Below, in pieces: positions 9,162 to 18,149 of a DNA stretch of 64,000 bases. The position numbers and the translations under genes were made by a program. Position 1 is the first letter of the stretch; the number at the start of each line of letters is the position of its first letter. The DNA is from Sphingobium vermicomposti (lineage in GTDB: Bacteria; Pseudomonadota; Alphaproteobacteria; Sphingomonadales; Sphingomonadaceae), in NCBI RefSeq assembly GCF_011762025.1, contig NZ_JAASQR010000001.1, forward strand, positions 496,001-560,000, read 5' to 3'. Under the pieces are notes generated by a model that did no database searches, was not told the DNA's origin, and worked only from the letters and a program-made list of their open reading frames with translations.

Positions 9162-9189
9162 GTCTCTTCCTCTCTTTTCAATTTCGCAG

Positions 9190-10497
9190 TCAGACAGCGA
9201 GGCCCAGCACCAGATCCATGACATTAGTGCCCGTGGGCCCGGTGCGGAACAGGTCGCCCGTTGCCTCAAACAAGCGGTAACTGTCATTGCGCGCCAGCAT
9301 CTCCGCCGGGTCGAGCCCCGCCGTCCGCGCCCGTTCGTGAAGCGCGCCATCGGCGAAAGCTCCCGCCGCATCGGTCGGCCCGTCGGTACCATCGGTGCCA
9401 GCGGAGAGCAGTGCGGCATTGCCCTCTCCGGCCAACGCCAAGGCGGCGATCAGGGCATATTCCTGATTGCGTCCGCCAAGCCCATCACCCTTCACCTGAA
9501 GCGTAGTTTCCCCCGCCGCGACCAACAGCATCGGGCGGTCCCCCGGCGGCACCCCGCGCAGAGCCGCCGCCATCGCCAACGCCGCGTCATGGGTATTGCC
9601 CGCCATAGCCGTGTCGACCTCCCGCACGGCCAGCCCTTCCCGCGCGGCAATGCCCTGCACCGCCTCCACCAGCGTGGCGCTGTCCGCCAGCATGAGCACC
9701 TCCCTCCGCCCTGCCGCTTGCGGAGCAGGATGCACGTCCTTGGCGAGCGCACGCCGGATCGACGCGGGCACACATTGTTCCAGCCCATGTCGCGTGAGAA
9801 TGGCGAGTGTGTCCTCCTGCCCTTCCCCGGCCGGAATCGTCGGCCCGGACCCGATCATGCCGATATCGCCGCTAGGTATGTCGGATATCATCAGGGTCAG
9901 CACCGATGCAGGACCGATCTGGTCCAGCAGCCCGCCGCCCTTCACCCGCGACAGGCGCTTGCGCACGGCGTTGATCTCTTCGATCGACGCGCCGGACCGC
10001 AGCAGCATGCCGGTTACCGCCGCCTTCTCCTCCAGCGTCACGCCATCAACCGGAGCAACCATCAACGCGGACGCGCCGCCGGTCAGCAGCACGATCACGC
10101 TGTCACGTTCAGTCAGCGCTTCGACCGTGCGCAGCATTTCGGCAGTCGCCTGAACCCCCTGAGAGTCGGGTATGGGATGGCCAGCCTGAAGCTGCCGGAT
10201 GCGCGTCAGTCGCTCATCATGGCCATGCTTGACGATGATGCAGCCATCGGAAATCCGGTTCCCCAACAGCGTTTCCAGCCCCTTCGCGAGCGACCCCACG
10301 GCCTTGCCCGCGCCGATCACGACGACGCGGCCAGCGGGAGCGAGCGGCCAATCGATGGCTTCCCCCCGATGGCGGATAGACCAGTGGTCGCCATGCGGCA
10401 CACCCAGCGATGCGACCAGCCGTTCCCCGCGCACCGACTCCAGTGCCTCCAGATAGATGCGTTTCAGCAGAGCGCGAGCGGCGGCGGCCGTCTGCAT
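9190..10497 (-). CDS. Glycerate 2-kinase, MOFRL family, copy 1
   Basis: 435 residues from the ATG at 10497 (GAGGTG 9 nt upstream, beginning at the end of the permease gene); an upstream in-frame ATG at 10542 would overlap the permease by 32 bp. N-terminal DUF4147 half with VVVIGAGKAVGS and LLTGGASALMVAPVDGVTL, and C-terminal MOFRL half with VAAGETTLQVKGDGLGGRNQEYAL and SAGTDGTDGPTDAAGA. Phosphorylates D-glycerate at C2, giving 2-phosphoglycerate for glycolysis. It is the second gene of the operon permease-kinase-isomerase-reductase-SDR. Confidence 0.93.
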   Translation of the reverse strand: MQTAAAARALLKRIYLEALESVRGERLVASLGVPHGDHWSIRHRGEAIDWPLAPAGRVVVIGAGKAVGSLAKGLETLLGNRISDGCIIVKHGHDERLTRIRQLQAGHPIPDSQGVQATAEMLRTVEALTERDSVIVLLTGGASALMVAPVDGVTLEEKAAVTGMLLRSGASIEEINAVRKRLSRVKGGGLLDQIGPASVLTLMISDIPSGDIGMIGSGPTIPAGEGQEDTLAILTRHGLEQCVPASIRRALAKDVHPAPQAAGRREVLMLADSATLVEAVQGIAAREGLAVREVDTAMAGNTHDAALAMAAALRGVPPGDRPMLLVAAGETTLQVKGDGLGGRNQEYALIAALALAGEGNAALLSAGTDGTDGPTDAAGAFADGALHERARTAGLDPAEMLARNDSYRLFEATGDLFRTGPTGTNVMDLVLGLAV

Positions 10498-10510
10498 GGC
10501 AGGCGTCACC

Positions 10511-12181
10511 TCAGGGAACCAGCAGAGTGAAGGGATAGACATAAGCTTGCAGCATCACGAACAGGCCAATCATCGACCCCAGCACCAGACTATGCACGAA
10601 GACATGGCGCAATATGCGGCCTTCCTGACCGAACCACTGCGTCGCGGTGGAGGCGACAACGATGCTCTGTGCGTCGATCATCTTGCCCATGACTCCGCCC
10701 GCGCTGTTTGCGCCCGCCATCAACACAGGCGACAGGTTCAACTGTTCGGCGGTGATCTTCTGCAATCCGCCGAACAGGACATTGGAGGCCGTATCCGATC
10801 CGGTGACGGCAACGCCCAGCCACCCCAGCATGGTGCCGAAGAAAGGATAGAGCACCCCGGTCGCCGCGAAAGCGAGGCCCATGGACGCGTCAATGCCGCC
10901 GAAACGGGTGAGGTAACCAAGCCCCAACATCGCCGCGATGGTGAGCAGCGATGGCAGCACCAGCTTCCACGTGCGCAGATAGACGAGACCGACCGTGCGC
11001 AAAGGGACCCGCAACAGCAGCGCGGAGGCAAGGGCCGCCACCAATATCGCCGTGCCCGTCGCCGACAGCAGGTTGAGATTGTAGACCGCCTTTTCAAACT
11101 CCGGCGCCGTGACGACAGGAGGAAGGCGCTGGATCGCCCCGTCCAATCCCGCAAAGGGCAGTCGCAGCGCGAAGATGGCGTCCAGCCCCTGCTTCATGAA
11201 GGGAAGGCCCCACAGGAAGACGCACGCCGTCAGGATGATCCACGGCATCCAGGCGCGCCGGACGGCAGCGGGATCGTGCAAGGGCTTTGCATGGGCGGCG
11301 TCCGCGGTCGCCGCCGCGTCCCGCTCGTCACCGGGCACAAGCCTCGCTTCGTTGACATGCATGATGCGCGCGGGCTGCCATATCCGCAGGAAAGCGATGA
11401 GCGCCGTGATCGACGCAAGCGCCGCGCCAATGGAGGTGAGCCATGGGCCATGAAGGTTGGAGATGAGGAGCTGCACCAGCGCGAAGCTGACACCGGCGAC
11501 CAGCACTGCTGGCAGCACCTCCATCGTCCGCCGCCATCCGCAATAGGCGACCAGCAGCCAAAAGGGCACGATGATGGCGAACGGCGTCATCTGCCGCCCC
11601 ACCATCGCCGACAGTTCGAGCAGCGGCAGGCCGGTCACCCCCGAAAGCGTGACGAGCGGCGTGCCAAGCGCGCCGAAGGCGACGGGTGCGGTATTGGCGA
11701 TCAGCGACAGGCCGGACGCCTGCAACCGCGTAAAGCCAAGACCGATCAGCATCGCGCCTGTGACTGCAACCGGCGTCCCGAACCCTGCCGCTCCTTCAAA
11801 GAAGGCACCGAAGCAGAAGGCGATCAGCAGCAGCTGTAACCGGCTGTCCGCGGTGATCGATGTTATCGCGCCGCGCAGGATGTGGAACTGTCCGGTCGTT
11901 TCCGTCAGCTGGTAAAGAAAGATGATGTTGAGCACGATCCAGCCGATCGGCAGTAGCCCGTAGGCCGCCCCGAAACCAGCTGCGCGCACCGCCAGGCCCG
12001 GAGGCATGCCGAACGCTAGCACAGCGACCGCCAGGCCCGCACCCAGGCCCATCAGCGCGGCGATATGTGCCCGCACATGGAAAAGGCCGATCGCCCCCAG
12101 CAGCACTAGGACGGGGACGGCTGCGACCAGAGCCGAGAGCAAACCATTGCCGAAAGGGTCGTAATTTTGTGCCCAAATCAT
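10511..12181 (-). CDS. L-lactate permease family transporter
   Basis: 556 residues from ATG at 12181 (AGGAAAGGG upstream); earlier in-frame ATGs add an atypical tail running through the operator region. Roughly 12-14 hydrophobic segments and family motifs CFGAFFEGAAGFGTPVAVTG, NTAPVAFGALGTPL and ANSAGGVMGKMIDAQSIVVA. LctP/GlcA proteins carry lactate and glycolate by proton symport; as first gene of a glycerate operon this one may import glycerate, hydroxypyruvate or a related 2-hydroxy acid. Two TTCC-N7-GGAA palindromes lie 120-180 bp upstream. Confidence 0.93.
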   Translation of the reverse strand: MIWAQNYDPFGNGLLSALVAAVPVLVLLGAIGLFHVRAHIAALMGLGAGLAVAVLAFGMPPGLAVRAAGFGAAYGLLPIGWIVLNIIFLYQLTETTGQFHILRGAITSITADSRLQLLLIAFCFGAFFEGAAGFGTPVAVTGAMLIGLGFTRLQASGLSLIANTAPVAFGALGTPLVTLSGVTGLPLLELSAMVGRQMTPFAIIVPFWLLVAYCGWRRTMEVLPAVLVAGVSFALVQLLISNLHGPWLTSIGAALASITALIAFLRIWQPARIMHVNEARLVPGDERDAAATADAAHAKPLHDPAAVRRAWMPWIILTACVFLWGLPFMKQGLDAIFALRLPFAGLDGAIQRLPPVVTAPEFEKAVYNLNLLSATGTAILVAALASALLLRVPLRTVGLVYLRTWKLVLPSLLTIAAMLGLGYLTRFGGIDASMGLAFAATGVLYPFFGTMLGWLGVAVTGSDTASNVLFGGLQKITAEQLNLSPVLMAGANSAGGVMGKMIDAQSIVVASTATQWFGQEGRILRHVFVHSLVLGSMIGLFVMLQAYVYPFTLLVP

Positions 12182-12303
12182 GGCGCCATCCCTGCCCTTT
12201 CCTGTCAGCGGCCCAATTTTAAGATCACGTGGCACACCACCCATGCCTGCTGTTCGCCGTTCGACCGTCGCTACGGAGGATAGTAGGCGAGAGATACCCG
12301 CCT

Positions 12304-12318
12304 TTCCGCGATGCGGAA
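12304..12318. promoter_or_regulatory. Putative operator 1 (TTCC-N7-GGAA)
   Basis: TTCCGCGATGCGGAA, a perfect 6-3-6 inverted repeat in the divergent region between the permease operon and GHL6-like copy 2. The form suits a dimeric regulator such as an IclR protein; the match to copies at 12345, 16181 and 16205 is the main support. Confidence 0.6.
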
Positions 12319-12344
12319 CAGACACTGCGGCGGGCGGCGTGCCG

Positions 12345-12359
12345 TTCCATATCGCGGAA
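12345..12359. promoter_or_regulatory. Putative operator 2 (TTCC-N7-GGAA)
   Basis: TTCCATATCGCGGAA, extended by flanking CG to CGTTCC-N7-GGAACG, begins 41 bp after operator 1. Both sit between the divergent starts at 12181 and 12449 and could control both directions. Confidence 0.6.
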
Positions 12360-12448
12360 CGGCGTCGGCGGCATCATTGCCCATCCAAACGCGCCGGTGC
12401 AGATTGAACGTCCCAATCTAGAAATTCGGGAGTATGAGGAGGATGGAC

Positions 12449-14602
12449 TTGAAAGCGAACGGCGGGATCACGCGCCGCGACCTCGTGCGCGCCCTGCCAG
12501 CAACGGCTATGATCGGCGCAATTCCCAGCCCGGCCTGGTCCGCCACCCTCAACAGCGGCGGCTTTGACCGGCGCGAATGGTGGAAGCATGAATATCGCAT
12601 CCTCCAAACCAACCTGCGCGAAATCGACGCGCAGGAAGATCCCCGGACGATCGCACGCGAAACGCGCGCTTTTGGGGCGAATGTCATCGTGTCGAATATT
12701 GGCGGGATCGTCGCCTTCTACCCCACCCAATTGTCACTCCACTATCGCAACCCTTTCCTGAAGAATGATTTCGCGGGCGAGATGGTCGCCGCCGCCCATG
12801 CCGAGGGCCTGGCCTACATCGGCCGCTTTGATCTCTCCAAGGCGATGAGGCCCGCCTATGACGCACATCCCGAATGGTTCATGCGCAATCGCGACGGCAG
12901 TCCGCGCGAATATGCCGGGACCTACCAGGCCTGCCCCAATGGCGGCTGGGCGCAGGATTACAGCCTTCAGATACTGAAGGAAGGCGTCGAGCGCCACGAC
13001 ATTGACGGCTTGTTCTTCAACATGACCGGCTTCGTCCGCACCGACTATTCCGACGTCGATCATGGCATCTGCGTCTGCGACAATTGCAGGCGGCGTTTCT
13101 GGGAACTCTACAAGCTGGACCTGCCCAAGACCGAAGACGGCACCGACCCCAATTGGGATGCTTATCAACAATTCCAGACGCGCATCATGACCGAGCTTTC
13201 GGCAAAAGCGCGCAACGTCATTGAGGCAGCTCGCCCGCATGTGCCGTTGATGGATTTTTTCGGCGGTGTCGTTGCCCGCGGAGAGGTGCAGCGCCGGGTC
13301 TCACGCAAGGCGCCCGAATGGCCCCATGCCATGGGCGAGCAGACACGGGCGCTGATGGCGCTTGCCCCAGGCAAAGCGTTTTCCGCAACCTCCGCTGCGC
13401 ATATCGACTATCCTTGGCGGCAAGTGACGGAAAGCACCGAAAATCATATGCTGCGCTTTGCCCAGGCGCTTGGCACCGGCGCAAAGCTCGACCTCTATCT
13501 CATGGGGACGCTTGCAGATCAGGACGATCCGCGCTTCCTGCCGCCCATCTCGCGCCTCTACCATTGGCATGCCGCCAATGAGCAGCATTATGCCGGGCTG
13601 ACACCAGCGGCCCGCGTCGCAATTTACAACACCGGATCGATTTTCCAGTCGCCCGGCGCGGGACTGGCGAGATATAGCGGCAATGCACAGCGGGGTGCCT
13701 ATCAGGCGTTGGTCGATGCGCGCCTTCCCTTCTGGATGACAAACGGCATGCAAGTCCGTCAGGCAACGCGCGACAGGGTTTACGACGTCATCATAATGCC
13801 CCACATCATGACTCTGGATGATGGCGATGCGGAGGCGCTTGACGCCTTTGTCGAGGCCGGAGGCCTGCTCATCGCAACCGGCTATACCGGCGCACAGGGG
13901 CAAGGCGGCAAGCCCCGATCCGGCCCGGCGATGAAGTCCAGCCCGGTGGCCAACTTCGGTCAGCCGCGCGATGGTCATGGCTGGTCGCTCGACATGAGCA
14001 AGGCCGCCATTCCCATGGGACCCGGCCGCATGCCGATCGACGCGGACTTCTTCCCAGTCACGCCTCGCAGCGGTGCGGCGAGCCTGATCCCTTTCGCGCC
14101 CGACCAGCGTTTCGGCCCCCCCGAATTTTCCTATGCGCGGCCGGGTGAAGCGGCGCGCGCCGACGCTGGCGCGCTGGTGATAGCCTATGGCAAGGGGCAC
14201 CATGTGCACATCCCCTGGCTGCCCGACTATCTCTATTATCGCGACGGTCTGAATGCGCATCGGGTGCTTTTCGAAAGCCTCATCGCCCGTTATGCGCCGC
14301 CACCGCCATTGGTGCTGGAAGGGCCGGGACCGATGGAGATGATGGCGATGCGGCAGGCCGATACAGGCAAGATACTGGTGCACGTCATCAACTATTCGGG
14401 CCAGCGCAACACCCATTATGGCGACCCGGTCATCGCCCACGGCCTGAAGTTGGGCGTGCGCGGATCAGTGGGCAGCACAGCGCAGATGCTGGTGGCGGGC
14501 AAGCCGGTCAGCGGAAAACGGCGGAATGGCGATGGCGACCATCTGTGGTTCGACCTGCCGCCAGTCGACACGTTTGAAGCGGTGCAGCTAACACTCGGCT
14601 GA
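12449..14602 (+). CDS. Tat-exported GHL6-like putative glycoside hydrolase, copy 2
   Basis: About 717 residues. TTG at 12449 is preferred because GAGGAGG ends 6 nt before it; ATG codons at 12434 and 12443 lie within or directly after that ribosome site. Leader ITRRDLVRALPATAMIGAI is a good Tat signal. Barrel region includes AHPEWFMRNRDGSPREY, HDIDGLFFNMTGF and the Cys cluster CVCDNC, as in copy 1 (CYCQSC). The second half has the trimerisation-like domain (DVIIMPHIMTLDDGDAEALD, FVEAGGLLIATGYTG). Divergent from the permease operon and sharing its operators, so probably induced together. Substrate not predictable; a plant-derived glycoside or sugar acid polymer is a guess. Confidence 0.82.
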   Translation: MKANGGITRRDLVRALPATAMIGAIPSPAWSATLNSGGFDRREWWKHEYRILQTNLREIDAQEDPRTIARETRAFGANVIVSNIGGIVAFYPTQLSLHYRNPFLKNDFAGEMVAAAHAEGLAYIGRFDLSKAMRPAYDAHPEWFMRNRDGSPREYAGTYQACPNGGWAQDYSLQILKEGVERHDIDGLFFNMTGFVRTDYSDVDHGICVCDNCRRRFWELYKLDLPKTEDGTDPNWDAYQQFQTRIMTELSAKARNVIEAARPHVPLMDFFGGVVARGEVQRRVSRKAPEWPHAMGEQTRALMALAPGKAFSATSAAHIDYPWRQVTESTENHMLRFAQALGTGAKLDLYLMGTLADQDDPRFLPPISRLYHWHAANEQHYAGLTPAARVAIYNTGSIFQSPGAGLARYSGNAQRGAYQALVDARLPFWMTNGMQVRQATRDRVYDVIIMPHIMTLDDGDAEALDAFVEAGGLLIATGYTGAQGQGGKPRSGPAMKSSPVANFGQPRDGHGWSLDMSKAAIPMGPGRMPIDADFFPVTPRSGAASLIPFAPDQRFGPPEFSYARPGEAARADAGALVIAYGKGHHVHIPWLPDYLYYRDGLNAHRVLFESLIARYAPPPPLVLEGPGPMEMMAMRQADTGKILVHVINYSGQRNTHYGDPVIAHGLKLGVRGSVGSTAQMLVAGKPVSGKRRNGDGDHLWFDLPPVDTFEAVQLTLG

Positions 14603-14835
14603 TCGCCGCACCGGAGGATGAGGTCTGCACTCCTCCTCCCCCGGCTGCAGAAGCTGCGACTGGCGTCCGCCCGAGCAACCGAAGACGACTATCCTAACCC
14701 GGAACAGACGCTGGAGCACATTCGAGCGCCGCCACGTGAAGTCCGCTGGCAGGTTGCAGCCAACGCTAGGGACGAGCCACGGCTTCGCTCAGAGCGAACG
14801 GGTTTTAACTATTCACAATTGAAACGCATGACGCT

Positions 14836-16122
14836 CTAACCGTCTATAAGGATCGCGCGGAAGTCATTGACATTGGTCCGCGTCGGCCCGGTAAATACCA
14901 AGTCACCGAGCGCATTGAAGAAGCTAAAGCTGTTATTTTCCCGCAACATTCCACTTGCCGACATGCCCGCGGCGCGGGCGCGCGCGAGCGTGCTTTCATC
15001 GACGATCGCTCCTGCATGGCCGCCCACACCGTCGATCCCATCTGTGTCGCACGCAAGTGCCGATATGCCCGGTGCCGCATCAAGCGACATGGCAAGGCTC
15101 AACATATATTCGCTGTTTCGACCGCCACTGCCGGACGGATTACCGACCAGCACCGTGGTTTCGCCGCCTGACAAAAGCGCCCAGCGTCCACCTTTGCCCT
15201 GATGATGCAGGGCGAGCGCTGCATGGACGATGCCGAGTTCCGTCGCATCACCCTCCAAATCATCGCCTAGATAGACCGGCTTGTATCCCGCAGCCGCCGC
15301 TGCTTCTCCAGCGGCTTCCAGCGCCATGCGGTTGCGGGCGACGATGCGCGTATCTGCCCGCGCAAGTTCGGGGGCCCCCGGGCGCGGCGTTGCGTGCCGG
15401 TCATCGTTCAGCACCGCCAACACATTGTCAGGAACGGTGATGCGATAGCGTTCGATCACCCGGCGGGCGTCGGCCAAAGTCGTACGATCAGCAACAGTAG
15501 GGCCCGAAGCAATCAGTGCCGGGTCGTCCCCTGGCACATCGGAAAAGGCCAATGTGACGACCTCCGCAGGATGCGCCAGCGCGGCGAGGCGTCCGCCCTT
15601 GACCTGCGACAAGTGCGTCCGCACGCAATTGATTTGCGAAATGGTCGCGCCGCAAAACAATAGCTCGCGCGTCAAACGGCGCTTGTCGTCCAACGACACA
15701 CCCTCGACCGGCAGCGCCAGCAGAGCAGATCCCCCGCCGGAAATCAAAGCCAGCAGTTGATCCCTGTCGCCAAGGTCACACACCGCTTCCCGGATCGTCT
15801 GCGCAGCGCTCAGGCCGTGTTGATCGGGCAAGGGGTGCCCCGCCTCGATCAACAACGCGTCGGCGGAAAAAGTCCCGTGCGGCAGGCCATGGCCATAGGG
15901 AGTAAGGATGATCGCCTGCGTGCCCGGCGGCGAATGGCGCAACGCGACCTCCGCCATCGCCGCGCCCGCTTTGCCCACTGCCAGAACCAGCCGACGTCCT
16001 TCTGGCGGCGGCGGTAGATGCGAGGGTAAGCACCGCGCTGCCGATACCGCTGACAGGGCAACATCGAACATCTCTCGCGCCAGCGCGATCCGCGCCTCTT
16101 TCAGCCCCTCGCTGTCTTTCAA
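14836..16122 (-). CDS. Glycerate 2-kinase, MOFRL family, copy 2 (TtuD-like)
   Basis: About 428 residues. TTG at 16122 has AAGGAG 6 nt upstream; a GTG at 16143 is the other option. Same two-domain plan as copy 1: LVLAVGKAGAAMAEVAL, LISGGGSALLALPVEGVSLD, VRTHLSQVKGGRLA, then LSGGETTVLVGNPSGSGGRN and ACDTDGIDGVGGHAGA. Sequence identity to copy 1 looks modest, so this is an old paralogue rather than a recent duplicate. Annotated in some genomes as hydroxypyruvate reductase TtuD, but the MOFRL fold indicates kinase activity. It stands alone with its own pair of TTCC-N7-GGAA palindromes. Confidence 0.92.
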   Translation of the reverse strand: MKDSEGLKEARIALAREMFDVALSAVSAARCLPSHLPPPPEGRRLVLAVGKAGAAMAEVALRHSPPGTQAIILTPYGHGLPHGTFSADALLIEAGHPLPDQHGLSAAQTIREAVCDLGDRDQLLALISGGGSALLALPVEGVSLDDKRRLTRELLFCGATISQINCVRTHLSQVKGGRLAALAHPAEVVTLAFSDVPGDDPALIASGPTVADRTTLADARRVIERYRITVPDNVLAVLNDDRHATPRPGAPELARADTRIVARNRMALEAAGEAAAAAGYKPVYLGDDLEGDATELGIVHAALALHHQGKGGRWALLSGGETTVLVGNPSGSGGRNSEYMLSLAMSLDAAPGISALACDTDGIDGVGGHAGAIVDESTLARARAAGMSASGMLRENNSFSFFNALGDLVFTGPTRTNVNDFRAILIDG

Positions 16123-16180
16123 CGCATGCTCCTTGCCCACCACTCACATGGGCTTACAAAGCGGCAATGGAAGCTGCAAT

Positions 16181-16195
16181 TTCCAACTTACGGAA
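16181..16195. promoter_or_regulatory. Putative operator 3 (TTCC-N7-GGAA)
   Basis: TTCCAACTTACGGAA, about 60 bp upstream of the TTG of glycerate kinase 2. Same half-sites and spacing as the copies before the permease operon. Confidence 0.55.
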
Positions 16196-16204
16196 CATCG
16201 ACAA

Positions 16205-16219
16205 TTCCGCCTGTCGGAA
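16205..16219. promoter_or_regulatory. Putative operator 4 (TTCC-N7-GGAA)
   Basis: TTCCGCCTGTCGGAA, starting 24 bp beyond operator 3 (a little over two helical turns). Sharing of this element by both glycerate kinases points to one regulon. Confidence 0.6.
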
Positions 16220-16442
16220 CACGATAGATGGCAAAACCCTATTTGCCGGGCTTGCCCCAGTTGCCGACGAATAGGCCTCCACCCTGTCACCGTTGGCATA
16301 GCCCTTCGCCATGCTCCAACTGCTCGCCACCGTCGCGGCGGGCATGACCGAAGCGGTGACGTCAGTGAACCGGTCTCGATGGCTAGCGCGTCTTCGTCTC
16401 GTCGCGGAACTTGCCGCGTCCTCGTTGATCAGCAGCCGTGCT

Positions 16443-16464
16443 GCGGGTTTTTATCCCGCTTTTT
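16443..16464 (+). terminator. Possible intrinsic terminator
   Basis: GCGGG, a 7-nt loop, CCCGC, then TTTTT on the plus strand. The stem is only 5 bp and no plus-strand gene ends nearby, so function is doubtful; it may be left from a lost gene. Confidence 0.3.
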
Positions 16465-16538
16465 GTTGTATTGGTGAGGTTCAGGAATAGGGTGCTTCCA
16501 GCGGAATGAGGAACGGGCGCATAACTTCCTTCCTGTGC

Positions 16539-18149
16539 CTACTTCTTTTCCGCTTTTACATAGATCGGCGTCAGCGCCATCTGTATGTCTACTGTTTCAA
16601 TAATGCCTGCCGCTTTCTGAGAGGTCCCGGGATCAACAAATTCGATCTTTAGTCGGGTGCTATGCCCTGCAACTGTTGTTGGCCCCACCTCGACCCCATA
16701 CATTGTCATCGTCGAAGTCTGGACGAAGTCATTATTGCTGACGATCCTGAAGGCGGTCTTACCTTGGGATGCAGCAAGATCAGCGGCTCTCAAGAGTGCC
16801 ATTTCGCCAATCGCGAAAGGATGGGATTTGTTACCGAAAAATCCAACATCCGCAGTCTTTCCGTCTTTGGCGACTTTGACTGAAAACCCGTTTGCACGAA
16901 GAAATTTAACAGCGGTCTGGTAGGGGTTGGCGAGCATTACATCTTCATGGTCAGGCACCTCATCCAAGAGCTTGGCCGGGTCGAACTGCGAAACATATTG
17001 CTCATTGCTGTCGAGTTGGAACTGCTCTTCCACCTGCGCCAAGAGCGATTTCAGATTGGGATGGCTTTCAGGGGGCAGCTTACTGATAACAGTCCAAAAG
17101 AGCGCCAGGGTTGTTTGGCTGAATGGCATCCTGGTCATCGTTTCCAGCTTTTGCGCTGCGCCTTCGGCGTCGCCTTTGCCGACGAACGCGGCCGCCTCAA
17201 TCAGGCCTGTCCACTTATCAAGTTCGGCAATCTGTTCGCTCGGCTGCGTCGCGATATTGAAGTCCCGCTCGAACCGCGTGGCTTCGTGAGGCGTGTTGAT
17301 GCCTTCCCGCGCCTTCGTCAGCCACATTTCAGCAAGGTCTGGCCGTCCCGCGACCTGCGCGGCTATTACCGCTTGCGCGGTCCGAGCGATATTTACACCC
17401 TTAATCGGAATGCCCGGAGCACCGGTCACCCGAACATTCGGAACATTGACAAAGGTTTGGCCGATCTCTCCCGGAGCGGGGGTCGCGTTCTGCCAATCAA
17501 CCAACGCCTCCTGCCAATCCCCAGCACGAGCAAGGCTGACTGCACGCTTCTCAACGTAAGTGGGGTCCAGCCTCACCAGATTGTTCCAGCGTGACCCTTC
17601 GCCTGATGCAATTTTTGTTCGCAGAGAGGATAAGCCGAACGCGAATTCGGCCACTCGGAGGCTCCAGGGCCGAGCCTGCATGGCCAAAAATGCCTCGCTG
17701 GCGGCCTCATCTCGTCGCCCGGCCTCCAGACGTCCAATCGCTCGAAGCATATTCAAGGAAACACCAAAGCTGCGAGAATATGGCAGGTCGGGCCGCTCGA
17801 TGGCGGCAATCGCCTCAAGGTCGGCCAGAGCTTCTTTATGCTGCTTGGCGGTCAGGTAAAATTTTGCCCTTGATCGCAACAGGGCAGCGCTCCGCTCCCA
17901 TCCTGCTTCCGGCCCCAGAGCGTCAAGTGCCGCCGTGCACCGCTCTACACCCTCCGCGGGCTTGGCCTTGGAAGTAAGATATCGGGCGGCAGTCGGCCCC
18001 ACCATGAACTTCGTGGTGCCGGAAACCGGATTATCGCCGCAACCAGTCCAGACGCTTAGTTGTGCTTCTGGCTCCTTCGCTTGTGACGTCACCGACAGCA
18101 TTAAAATAGCCGCCGCTACGGCGGCGCTGCCCCGATATTGGATCATCAA
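16539..18149 (-). CDS. Secreted TPR-like protein of unknown function
   Basis: 536 residues. Signal peptide at 1-24 (AAVAAAILMLSVTSQAKE). Residues about 60-210 contain helical repeats resembling tetratricopeptide units (LLRSRAKFYLTAKQHKEALADL, LRAIGRLEAGRRDEAASEAFLA, AVSLARAGDWQEALVDW). A C-terminal region at about 420-530 is rich in beta strands and not recognised. TPR proteins of this kind are common in sphingomonad periplasms as scaffolds. It stands alone, convergent to nothing obvious, with no operon partner. Confidence 0.75.
   Translation of the reverse strand: MMIQYRGSAAVAAAILMLSVTSQAKEPEAQLSVWTGCGDNPVSGTTKFMVGPTAARYLTSKAKPAEGVERCTAALDALGPEAGWERSAALLRSRAKFYLTAKQHKEALADLEAIAAIERPDLPYSRSFGVSLNMLRAIGRLEAGRRDEAASEAFLAMQARPWSLRVAEFAFGLSSLRTKIASGEGSRWNNLVRLDPTYVEKRAVSLARAGDWQEALVDWQNATPAPGEIGQTFVNVPNVRVTGAPGIPIKGVNIARTAQAVIAAQVAGRPDLAEMWLTKAREGINTPHEATRFERDFNIATQPSEQIAELDKWTGLIEAAAFVGKGDAEGAAQKLETMTRMPFSQTTLALFWTVISKLPPESHPNLKSLLAQVEEQFQLDSNEQYVSQFDPAKLLDEVPDHEDVMLANPYQTAVKFLRANGFSVKVAKDGKTADVGFFGNKSHPFAIGEMALLRAADLAASQGKTAFRIVSNNDFVQTSTMTMYGVEVGPTTVAGHSTRLKIEFVDPGTSQKAAGIIETVDIQMALTPIYVKAEKK

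Larger units (their letters stand above)
16147..16538. other. Promoter region of glycerate kinase 2; no gene
   Basis: This 392-bp stretch carries the two palindromes at 16181 and 16205 that face glycerate kinase 2, and a hairpin with a T run near 16443. A few codons resembling a protein C-terminus (LFVGNWGKPGK then stop, minus strand near 16245-16280) can be read, but upstream the frame is closed, so at most a small gene remnant is present. Confidence 0.5.

Noticed and set aside
9058..11839. Long plus-strand frames (490 and 460 codons)
   Set aside because: Antisense to hyi, glycerate kinase and permease genes; composition is His/Arg/Gln-rich as expected of shadow frames in GC-rich DNA.
14618..14839. 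73-codon plus-strand frame after GHL6-like copy 2
   Set aside because: No ribosome site or motif, and it overlaps the end of glycerate kinase 2.
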